IMG/VR virus record: IMGVR_UViG_3300042389_001027 | Coordinates: 1 to 64,000 of that record | Origin: a virus | DNA: 64,000 nucleotides | Reading direction: 5' to 3' (one strand) | In this document: one piece after another, positions 50,539 to 58,088 of the stretch | Layout: every line of letters starts with the position of its first letter | Position numbering within the stretch: the stretch's first letter is position 1 | Notes under the pieces: model-generated | The model's database searches: none | The model's input: the letters and a program-made list of their open reading frames with translations, nothing else | What the model was told of the DNA's origin: nothing | Made by a program: the position numbers and the translations under genes

Positions 50539-51722
50539 CATCGCCAGACTTCCGAGAGTACGTTGACCTCACCATCTACGACACTACGCCCCAAATCCTA
50601 TATGACGATTCTGTTACATATGCGCAAACCGCAATGCCAGAATTTGAACCACGAATTGGAACAATTGAAGATGCGCTCCTGCAAGGCATGGCATTTGTTG
50701 GGGCAATCTTAGCCACAGGAATAAACAGGCTCCCAAACGGTCTAATGGAGGGAATCCTCAACCTACTTGGCTTTACTCGCAACGAAGCACAGTTCGCAAC
50801 AGGCACAGCAACGATTACGACCAGCATTAATAGTGGCACCATAATCCCCAAAGGGACAGTGTTCACATATGACGTATTTGAGGACGGGATTACCACCTCG
50901 TATCCATTTGAAACAGATTCTGACCTCGTTCTTGCATCAACATTTGACGAAGGCGACATAACAATAACCGCTACCAACGCAGGCAAATATCCCGCTCTGC
51001 TTGCTGGTCAGTCACTGACTCTCGTATCACAAGTGCCATACGTGATTGCCGTTGAACTTACGGATGACATTGAAGTCGGCGCAGATGCCGAAACTCAGAC
51101 ACAGTTTTTTAATCGCGGTGCACAGTACTTGGCTTCACTAAATTCAACTATTGCAACCTCTGCGCAAATGACTAATTACATTAGTGCAAACTATACAACT
51201 GTTCCTGTGTTTAAAGTATACGATTTAGTAAACAGTTCGGATATGCTTTTTGCTACAGCGGACGCCCCTGGCTATGTGACTGTTTCAGTTTGCAACACAG
51301 ACGGAGGTGCTTTGACTTCAACTGTCAAAAATGACCTTCTCGCAGACTTGGACGACAGGTGTGTCGCGGGCTTGACAATCGCAGTTGTTGACATGCTTAA
51401 CTTCACTGTCCAAGTAAACGTTTCCGTTTCCGTTTTAGATGGTTTCACTCCGTCAACCGTAACGGATGAAGTTGCTGCTGTTTTGGATTCATATCTCACT
51501 TATTCTGGATGGGATTTCTCTGAAACGATTAATAAAAACATTCTGATTGCCAAGGCTTCACAGGTTCCTGGTGTGAGGTACATTTCTTCGCTTGCCATTG
51601 TTATCACTGGTTCTACGACCTATGCAGAAATGGAAGAGGTTGCATCTGTGGAGACTGGCAACGTTACGATTTTGCGCGCTGGTGTTGTGCCAGTCGGAGT
51701 AGCGGAAGTATCGGTCATCTGA
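50535..51722 (+). CDS. Baseplate J-like protein
   Basis: 395 residues. Pattern typical of gpJ/Mu47: helical start (IEDALLQGMAFVGAILATGINRLP), LLGFTRNEAQFATGTATITT, IIPKGTVF, the ETQTQFFNRGAQYLAS region and a C-terminal VNVSVSVLDGFTP / ILIAKASQVPGVRYI. Forms the wedge ring of the baseplate with gpI and gp25. Coupled to the wedge gene by ATGA. Confidence 0.93.
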   Translation: MTSPDFREYVDLTIYDTTPQILYDDSVTYAQTAMPEFEPRIGTIEDALLQGMAFVGAILATGINRLPNGLMEGILNLLGFTRNEAQFATGTATITTSINSGTIIPKGTVFTYDVFEDGITTSYPFETDSDLVLASTFDEGDITITATNAGKYPALLAGQSLTLVSQVPYVIAVELTDDIEVGADAETQTQFFNRGAQYLASLNSTIATSAQMTNYISANYTTVPVFKVYDLVNSSDMLFATADAPGYVTVSVCNTDGGALTSTVKNDLLADLDDRCVAGLTIAVVDMLNFTVQVNVSVSVLDGFTPSTVTDEVAAVLDSYLTYSGWDFSETINKNILIAKASQVPGVRYISSLAIVITGSTTYAEMEEVASVETGNVTILRAGVVPVGVAEVSVI

Positions 51723-51724
51723 CC

Positions 51725-52969
51725 ATGGGTTTGACAGTGAACTCCATCGCATCTGACGACGCCGACTTTCTGTCTTTGACCGTCCCTGCGGATTGGACTG
51801 CGATAAATGCTGGAACGCTCACTATTGACCTTAACGAAAATAAAAACATCGGTTCTGGTTCGCTTGCCATAGTACCAACAGACACTGCTTCTGAGGTGCG
51901 TTTTAATTATGCCCTTAGTTCTTTGACCGCCAAAACATCATTGGATTTTGTTCGCGATAAAGCGGAATCATACGTGTGGGTGAGAGCAACAAAAAACATA
52001 ACTATCACTCCTACCTTAACCCTTACTAGGGTTATGAGTACAACCCCAACTTCTTCTGACATCGTTGTCGCTACGGGGAGCACGGTGGATATTACTTCTG
52101 GTGAATGGTACCTAGTGCGAACCGACCCTGTTTCTATTCCAGTTTCCCCTGCAAACGCGCATTACCACATATCTCTCACATATGATATTTCTTGTCCATC
52201 GCCCAACACTACAACAGTTTATTTAAATAAACCTACTGTGTATAATCAGTTGGCGTTGCTGCGGAACCTATATCTCATGGATGTGTGGGAAACACTTCCA
52301 CAAATATTCAAAGACCGCGACCTTGAAACACCGCTCCCTAGTTATCCAATACTCCGCCTAATGGAAATCGGGATGGCAGTGCACGGAATTATCTACGACC
52401 TCGCACGAGGATTTCAGTACAACGATATTTCCGAAGGCAAGGACGTGACTGACGTTGAGACACTAAGCCTCTTGACCGACCCTCTCAGGGTTCCGCGTGA
52501 ATACATGCCATGGCTTGCACAATTCACTGGAACAAAACTGCTTAACCCTGTTTCTGGTGCTACGCCTTGGGCAAACCTTCCAGAAACATGGCAAGGTATT
52601 GACGAAATTGACACAACAGTAGACGCTAATGACTCTGTTGCGTGGGGAGAACTACAAGGTTTTGCCCCAGAAATTGCTGGATTGGATGAATTTTTCCAAT
52701 GGCAGATTGAAACTGGTTATTACGGTTATTCCGCAGGTTCCACGGCGGCTATCCGTGAAGCAACGAAACGTGTTCTTACTGGCACAAAAACGTGCACCAT
52801 CACTAAAAGATACACGGGTTCTCCGTGGAAGATGAGAATCCAAACAAAGTATTCCGAGACACCAGATGCCGACGTGACCATGGTGGGTGATTCCATCGGT
52901 GAAATGCTTGAATTAATGGAGCCAGCGCGACCATTAGGGGTCTCTCTTACTCACGAAATTATTGCATAG
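51725..52969 (+). CDS. Baseplate/tail protein I-like
   Basis: 414 residues, longer than P2 gpI (about 175) owing to an N-terminal beta-rich domain of roughly 180 residues. The remainder (PQIFKDRDLETPLPSYPILR; DPLRVPREYMPWLAQFTGTK; TAAIREATKRVLTGTKT) has the usual gpI-like features that connect wedge and fibres. Follows gpJ after 2 nt. Confidence 0.82.
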   Translation: MGLTVNSIASDDADFLSLTVPADWTAINAGTLTIDLNENKNIGSGSLAIVPTDTASEVRFNYALSSLTAKTSLDFVRDKAESYVWVRATKNITITPTLTLTRVMSTTPTSSDIVVATGSTVDITSGEWYLVRTDPVSIPVSPANAHYHISLTYDISCPSPNTTTVYLNKPTVYNQLALLRNLYLMDVWETLPQIFKDRDLETPLPSYPILRLMEIGMAVHGIIYDLARGFQYNDISEGKDVTDVETLSLLTDPLRVPREYMPWLAQFTGTKLLNPVSGATPWANLPETWQGIDEIDTTVDANDSVAWGELQGFAPEIAGLDEFFQWQIETGYYGYSAGSTAAIREATKRVLTGTKTCTITKRYTGSPWKMRIQTKYSETPDADVTMVGDSIGEMLELMEPARPLGVSLTHEIIA

Positions 52970-53003
52970 TTGTATACTTAACAAGCCGCCGTAGGAGATT
53001 TGC

Positions 53004-54494
53004 ATGACAGCCTCACAGACAACCCGTTTTGAACTCTGGACGTGGGAAAGCAGTAACGACGAGTTCACTCGCGTTCAGATGACTGACTCGCACGAACAGT
53101 TGGAAGAATTTTCTGCAAAATTCATGACGGGTGCTGGTTCCCCTTCGGTGACAACAGATGCCACGACAAAAGCATTTTATTGGGACACGACAAATGGAAC
53201 TCTTTTCTTTAGAGGAACTGACATTGACGGAACGAGCCATTCATGGACGCAGATTTCCCATGCGTTTGATACTCCGACACAAATAACCAATACCGCAGCC
53301 TCTGCTGGTACTGGTTCATCTCTCGCTCGCGCGAATCATGTCCATAGCGTAAGTACGGCAACCGCAATTGATATCGCTTCATCCAGTGGTGCTGGTTCTG
53401 GAACTGCGCTCGCTCTTGCGAACCACGCGCACGCTATCCCTACTGGTCATATCACCAACGCGATGATTTCCAACACGGCGGCGATTTCGTCAACCAAGAT
53501 TTCTGGGTCGGTTGCAGCAGCGGATAAATGGAATACTGCACGGACAATCACGCTTGTTGGTGATGTAACTGGTTCGGTGTCTATTGATGGAAATTCAAAC
53601 GTTGAATTAACAGCGACAGTGGTTAATGAAAGCCATGAGCATGCCACACAGTATCAGCCCCTTGATTCTGACCTTACAGCGCTTGCAGGGCTCGCTACGA
53701 CTGGATTTGTTGTCAGAACTGCATCTGGAACAGCGACTACACGCAGTATTAGCGTGTCTGGTTCTGGAATAACTATCTCAAATGGCAATGGTGTAAGCGG
53801 TGACACGACAATAACTCTTGCATCAGCCTCGGCAAACACCGCATCACATCTCGTCTTGCGTGACGCGAGCGGAAACTTTTCGGCTGGAGCAATCACCGCT
53901 ACGCTCTCTGGAAACGCGACGACCGCATCAGCATGGCAAACCGCAAGAACAATTACTGTATCTGGTGACGCTTCTGGAACCGTTTCAATTGATGGTTCCG
54001 ACAATGCATCCCTGTCACTCACTGTCAGTAATGCTGCCCAAGCATCAAAGTGGACAACAGCCCGAACAATCACGCTGTCTGGAGATGCATCAGGTTCCGT
54101 CTCAATTGATGGTAGTAGCGCAACAAACACCCTTTCCGCAACGGTTGCTACAGCATCTGCGTTGCGTACTGCTCGCACTTTTACATTTACGGGTGACGTT
54201 GCGACGACCAATGCTGGCTCTACGGACGTTACGGGAACATTTGATGGCACTGGCTCACCATCGTTCAGTCTCCGAGTAAAAAACGACAGTCACACACACG
54301 ACACCCGTTACTACACAGAAACTGAAATCCACGCCGCAAAGTTGTATCAATACGCCAACAACACAAGTGGCACGGGAACGGCACTCCCGTCAGAGGCTGG
54401 GCGTACCACCCCACGCATATTCGTTCAATCTACTGAACCAACGTATACCTCGCCTGCCGTAGCCGTAACTGGCGACATTTGGTTCCAAATCTGA
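53004..54494 (+). CDS. Tail fibre protein with internal repeats
   Basis: 496 residues. Repeats of the form TARTIT-LSGDASGSVSIDG and LSATV occur about four times between residues 175 and 400, with Gly/Ser/Thr/Ala-rich beta-structure typical of trimeric fibres. AGGAG precedes the ATG and a TATACT sits at 52973-52978. C terminus GRTTPRIFVQSTEPTYTSPA is shared in style with other phage fibres. Likely host-recognition apparatus. The repeats encode protein; they are not a CRISPR array. Confidence 0.88.
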   Translation: MTASQTTRFELWTWESSNDEFTRVQMTDSHEQLEEFSAKFMTGAGSPSVTTDATTKAFYWDTTNGTLFFRGTDIDGTSHSWTQISHAFDTPTQITNTAASAGTGSSLARANHVHSVSTATAIDIASSSGAGSGTALALANHAHAIPTGHITNAMISNTAAISSTKISGSVAAADKWNTARTITLVGDVTGSVSIDGNSNVELTATVVNESHEHATQYQPLDSDLTALAGLATTGFVVRTASGTATTRSISVSGSGITISNGNGVSGDTTITLASASANTASHLVLRDASGNFSAGAITATLSGNATTASAWQTARTITVSGDASGTVSIDGSDNASLSLTVSNAAQASKWTTARTITLSGDASGSVSIDGSSATNTLSATVATASALRTARTFTFTGDVATTNAGSTDVTGTFDGTGSPSFSLRVKNDSHTHDTRYYTETEIHAAKLYQYANNTSGTGTALPSEAGRTTPRIFVQSTEPTYTSPAVAVTGDIWFQI

Positions 54495-54697
54495 TGAATA
54501 CGGGAAAAGTTCACATCTTCTCTGATGGATGCTGGCGGCAAGTCAGGGCTGCGTATTCGTGGCGCAACGGCTGGGTACAGGTACGCTCTCTCCAAGTTAT
54601 GGCAGATACTGGGTGGGTGCGTATCTCATTCGCTGATGGTTCAGAAACACTAGACACTATGGATAATTGGGACGAACTATTAGCGTTGGCGGCTTGA
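54494..54697 (+). CDS. Small Trp-rich fibre-associated protein
   Basis: 67 residues, start ATG overlapping the fibre stop (TGATG). Contains spaced Trp motifs (FSDGCWRQVRAAYSWRNGWV; ADTGWVRISFADG), a style seen in small phage tail-tip or fibre-chaperone proteins. No known family. Coupling to the fibre gene suggests a role as fibre tip or assembly factor. Confidence 0.65.
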   Translation: MNTGKVHIFSDGCWRQVRAAYSWRNGWVQVRSLQVMADTGWVRISFADGSETLDTMDNWDELLALAA

Positions 54698-54698
54698 G

Positions 54699-55031
54699 AT
54701 GTCTGCCGACCAGAAGATTGACCTCCAACTTGATGTCGCCCTAGTTACACGACTCTTACTAGCAGTATTTGGATTCACGACCTTTGCTAATGCCGAGATG
54801 ATTGTTCCTGGGTTTATTGCACTCGCTGCCGTCGGTGTTGTTCTTTTTCACATGCTTGTAGGCAAATATGTGGTGCATCGCCATATCTACATAGCCGCAA
54901 TGTCAACTTGGGGTAGCGCGATTATCGCGTGTGTAACTTATGACGCAGGGTTGACGTGCGTATCAATGTTTTTGTGTTTATATATATATGAACTATTTGT
55001 GTTTAAAAAGTGGGGCTTAATTCATGCCTGA
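54699..55031 (+). CDS. Multi-pass membrane protein, holin candidate
   Basis: 110 residues with three or four hydrophobic helices (VTRLLLAVFGFTTFA; MIVPGFIALAAVGVVLFHML; IYIAAMSTWGSAIIACV; GLTCVSMFLCLYIYELFVF) and short charged ends. Size and topology fit a holin, which would time lysis. No endolysin is seen in this window, so the assignment is tentative. Confidence 0.68.
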   Translation: MSADQKIDLQLDVALVTRLLLAVFGFTTFANAEMIVPGFIALAAVGVVLFHMLVGKYVVHRHIYIAAMSTWGSAIIACVTYDAGLTCVSMFLCLYIYELFVFKKWGLIHA

Positions 55032-55353
55032 CATGACCAATCTCATTGTTGTCATAGGCTCTGTTGCTACTGCCGTAATTTCGGCAGTTGTTGTCATGCG
55101 TGGACAACGAGTGTCTGCGAGCGTTGACATGAAGGGCGTTGAGAATGAACAAGTCAAGACAATTTTTGATGGATACGGCAGCATTGTTGACGACCTGCGT
55201 GCTGAAGTTATACGCCTCAAGGAAGTGATTGAGGGGCTACAATTAGAACAAGACGAATGCCTAAAGAAGAATGATGCTCTTTTGGCAGAAGTTGAGTTGT
55301 TGAAGCAACGCATACATCACTTGGAGGTCAACAATGGACGAACCACTGAGTGA
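55024..55353 (+). CDS. Membrane-anchored coiled-coil protein
   Basis: 109 residues: one N-terminal transmembrane helix (LIVVIGSVATAVISAVVVM) and then a long charged helix with heptads (VIRLKEVIEGLQLEQDECLK). The arrangement resembles spanin- or holin-associated proteins. Overlaps the candidate holin gene by 8 nt, which supports a lysis cassette. Function inferred. Confidence 0.66.
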   Translation: MPDMTNLIVVIGSVATAVISAVVVMRGQRVSASVDMKGVENEQVKTIFDGYGSIVDDLRAEVIRLKEVIEGLQLEQDECLKKNDALLAEVELLKQRIHHLEVNNGRTTE

Positions 55354-55585
55354 GGATGAGATTCTCCAAAATTTCACGGAGATGGTCAAGGGCTCTTTGC
55401 CCGACAGGGTTGTTACAAATTTCATCATTATTGCCGAAGTGGTCGGCGGTTCTGAAAACGATTTGAGTATTGCAACCTCGGATGGCATGACGCCCTGGCT
55501 TGCTACGGGGATGTTGCAGGCTGGCATGGACATGCTTGCTATGGGTTACCCAATAAGTTCTGATGATGATGAAGAAGATAGTTAA
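55334..55585 (+). CDS. Hypothetical small acidic protein
   Basis: 83 residues, unrecognised. Helical, hydrophobic-patched (MTPWLATGMLQAGMDMLAMG) with a strongly acidic tail (SSDDDEEDS). GGAGG 6 nt before the ATG and 20-nt overlap with the previous gene. A similar W-L-A-x-G-M-L pattern occurs in other small actinophage proteins as I recall, without function. Confidence 0.68.
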   Translation: MDEPLSEDEILQNFTEMVKGSLPDRVVTNFIIIAEVVGGSENDLSIATSDGMTPWLATGMLQAGMDMLAMGYPISSDDDEEDS

Positions 55586-55673
55586 CAGTTATTACAATTT
55601 ACTCTTAGCGACTTACCATCGCACAGGGGTGTTTTTGGTCTAAAATCAAGAGTATCTACGTCTCGGAGAACCA

Positions 55674-56021
55674 ATGATTGCTGGTATTTACAACATAACA
55701 TGTGAGCAGGGTTCTACTTTTACGCGCACGTTTACTATCCAGAATCCTGATGGCACGATTTATCCGCTGTCCACATTCAAGGCGCGGATGCATATCCGCC
55801 GAGACGTTGACTCAACCACGGCGATGTTTAACGCCACAACGGAAAACGGTTGTATTGAGATTGAACCAAGCGTTGGTGAAATCATAGTTGACTTGACAGC
55901 ACAACAAACCGCTACATTGACACGAAACGGCGTTTATGACCTTGAGATTTATACCGACGATGGTCTGGTCTACAAGGTTGTCAAGGGTTTGTTTAGGGTT
56001 GAAAAAGAGGTGACGCGATGA
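55674..56021 (+). CDS. Tail-associated beta-rich protein (BppU-like)
   Basis: 115 residues with the layout seen in phage baseplate upper/receptor-linker N-terminal domains: YNITCEQGSTFTRTFTIQNP, a KARMHIRRDVDS strand, and DLTAQQTATLTRNGVYDLEI. GGAG precedes the ATG. First gene after the putative lysis cassette; the next gene overlaps by 4 nt. Probably a small virion decoration or fibre base. Confidence 0.7.
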   Translation: MIAGIYNITCEQGSTFTRTFTIQNPDGTIYPLSTFKARMHIRRDVDSTTAMFNATTENGCIEIEPSVGEIIVDLTAQQTATLTRNGVYDLEIYTDDGLVYKVVKGLFRVEKEVTR

Positions 56022-56194
56022 GTGGCGAAAACATTGTCGTCGTAGAAGAACTACGAAACACCGTAACTGTTGACGAGGAAGCACCCAATCAGGTGACAGT
56101 GAGTATCAACGGAAGCCCCCTGCGCGCCACTTCAACGACCCTTCTTCATGGAGTAGGCGCCCCATGGACAATTGAGATTGAAGTGGTGGCATAG
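56018..56194 (+). CDS. 58-residue protein in the fibre operon
   Basis: Short frame supported by overlaps on both sides: its ATG overlaps the previous stop (ATGA) and its TAG overlaps the GTG start of the next gene. The product (MSGENIVVVEELRNTVTVDE ... TIEIEVVA) is beta-rich and acidic, unlike random sequence. Likely a small structural protein of the fibre or tail tip. Confidence 0.72.
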   Translation: MSGENIVVVEELRNTVTVDEEAPNQVTVSINGSPLRATSTTLLHGVGAPWTIEIEVVA

Positions 56195-56532
56195 TGCCTG
56201 CTTTTATTGCATCAGATTACGGCTCAATTGGCGACTACTACATTGACGTTGAAACTGGAGACTTTTACGGTCCGAAAACTGGAGAAGGTTGGCCTGATAC
56301 ACCGTTCTTTACGGCTGTCACAACGGTTACTCAGCAGAATGAACGCCATGTTTATACACAGGGTTCACCTTCTGCGACTTGGTCAATTACCCATCCATTA
56401 GGCGGGCGCCCTTCAGTTACAGTCGTTGATACTGCAGGAACCATGGTTATTGGTGAGGTAACATATAATAGCAACACACAGGTCACTGTGAATTTTACTT
56501 CAGCATTCTCTGGGTTCGCATACCTCACATAG
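56194..56532 (+). CDS. Small fibre-like protein
   Basis: 112 residues, GTG start overlapping the previous stop. GDYYIDVETGDFYGPKTGEG is a common phage fibre pattern, and WSITHPLGGRPSVTVVDTAG with VNFTSAFSGFAYLT matches a beta-sandwich tip domain frequent in fibre C termini. Likely part of the distal tail. Confidence 0.75.
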   Translation: MPAFIASDYGSIGDYYIDVETGDFYGPKTGEGWPDTPFFTAVTTVTQQNERHVYTQGSPSATWSITHPLGGRPSVTVVDTAGTMVIGEVTYNSNTQVTVNFTSAFSGFAYLT

Positions 56533-56547
56533 TCAAAGGTCGGTTTA

Positions 56548-57837
56548 ATGGCTACCAAATTTGTAACAAATCTTGACCTCGTTCAGAACCAGATTCTCAA
56601 CGGACGGTTTGAGAGCGTTGCCAGCGACCCCGCAGTGGACAACTTTGAGGGTCGCCTCATCTACAACACCACCGAAGACACCATCAAGGTTTACTCTGGT
56701 TCAGCATGGCGCAAAATGCTTCACGGCATTTCCTCTACTGGTTCTGCCTCTGAAGCCATCACCATCAGCGAATCCAATGGTGCCGTAACAATCACTCCAA
56801 ACCTCGCAACGTCGTCTGATGACGGCGTAATGTCGGCTGCGGATAAATTAAAACTAGACGACGCTACCGCTGATGCAACCGCCTCAAAACTAGTAATCCG
56901 CGATTCGTCAGGTAACGCAAAGGTTGCAACTCCGACCGATGCAGCACATATTGCCACGAAGGGCTATGTTGATGCTGCGCGTCAAGGTCTTGACGTCAAG
57001 CAGTCGGTGAGGGTTGCAACCACCGCACCAATCAACCTAGCAACAGACCTACAGGCTGGCGACACCATTGATGGCATCACGCTTGTTGCTGGCGACCGTG
57101 TCCTTGTCAAGAATCAGGGAACAGCCTCAGAGAACGGTATCTACGTTGCGGTTGCTTCTGGTGCCGCAAGTCGCTCTTCTGATGCAAACGGAACTCCCGA
57201 CACTGGTGAAATTACTTCAGGAACATTCGTGTTCGTTGAGACAGGAACTGTCAACTTTGACTCAGGTTTCGTCGTCACAACAGACGGAACTATCACTGTT
57301 GGTACTACGGGAATCACGTGGACACAGTTCTCTGGTGCTGGCTCGTTTGAGGCTGGCGATGGTCTTTCAAAGTCTGGCACACAGGTCAACGTCAACGTAA
57401 CCGCAGACAGAACAGCAATTACTGCTGACGCAATTGACATTGCTTCTACGTATGTCGGTCAAAGTAGCATCACGACACTTGGCACCATCTCAACTGGTAC
57501 GTGGGAAGCAACAGATGTTGGTATCGCATATGGCGGTACTAACGCCTCAACAGAGTCGGCTGCTCGTCAAAACCTTGCTGCTGGTGGAACTCAAGGAAGT
57601 GGCGTCTCCACCCCAACCCTTGCTCGGGTTATCAACAAAACAATTGGCAACAACTCCGCTACGTCATTCACTATTGAGCATGGGTTTGCCACACGAGACG
57701 TAATCGTCCAAGTTTACGACGCAGCAACGTACGACACAGTAATCTGCGACGTTGTCCGCACTGACACAAACACCGTTACGTGCGCATTCTCTGTTGCCCC
57801 AGCGTCTAACGCTTACAAAGTTGTAATCACTGGTTAG
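56548..57837 (+). CDS. Tail fibre protein
   Basis: 429 residues. EGRLIYNTTEDTIKVYSGSAW near residue 35, ATKGYVDAARQGLDVKQSVR, the GITLVAGDRVLVKNQGTASE stretch and a C-terminal SFTIEHGFATRDVIVQVYDA are all typical of T4-like or cyanophage fibre and adhesin proteins. AAAGG precedes the ATG. Shares architecture with other fibres here, implying several adhesins. Confidence 0.88.
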   Translation: MATKFVTNLDLVQNQILNGRFESVASDPAVDNFEGRLIYNTTEDTIKVYSGSAWRKMLHGISSTGSASEAITISESNGAVTITPNLATSSDDGVMSAADKLKLDDATADATASKLVIRDSSGNAKVATPTDAAHIATKGYVDAARQGLDVKQSVRVATTAPINLATDLQAGDTIDGITLVAGDRVLVKNQGTASENGIYVAVASGAASRSSDANGTPDTGEITSGTFVFVETGTVNFDSGFVVTTDGTITVGTTGITWTQFSGAGSFEAGDGLSKSGTQVNVNVTADRTAITADAIDIASTYVGQSSITTLGTISTGTWEATDVGIAYGGTNASTESAARQNLAAGGTQGSGVSTPTLARVINKTIGNNSATSFTIEHGFATRDVIVQVYDAATYDTVICDVVRTDTNTVTCAFSVAPASNAYKVVITG

Positions 57838-57845
57838 GAGTAATC

Positions 57846-58040
57846 ATGAAACTGACAGCCCAAAATAAAGCAATGCTTGCATCGTATGCTCGTACAGCAA
57901 TTTCTGCTGGTATCGCTGTTTACCTTGCTGGCAACCACGACGTTAAAGCCATTGGTGCTGCTGCGTTTGCCGCTATCTCTGGTCCTTTGATGCGTTGGCT
58001 AAATCCATCAGACCCAGCATTTGGGCGCGGAGCAAAGTAA
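57846..58040 (+). CDS. Small membrane protein, holin-like
   Basis: 64 residues: a basic start (MKLTAQNKAMLASYARTAIS), one hydrophobic helix (AGIAVYLAG) and a second (IGAAAFAAISGPLMRWL). AGGAG 5 nt before the ATG. Small two-helix proteins like this in fibre clusters can be holins. It could pair with, or substitute for, the larger candidate at 54699. Confidence 0.65.
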   Translation: MKLTAQNKAMLASYARTAISAGIAVYLAGNHDVKAIGAAAFAAISGPLMRWLNPSDPAFGRGAK

Positions 58041-58088
58041 TTTTTCTTAGACCCCGAGGGGTCGCCGACATAGGAAGCGATTGAGGTC

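Noticed and set aside
53500-54240. Repeated DNA as a possible CRISPR array
   Set aside because: The repeats are in frame, imperfect and encode fibre protein modules.
58050-58063. GACCC/GGGTC hairpin as terminator
   Set aside because: Only 5 bp with no following T run on either strand.
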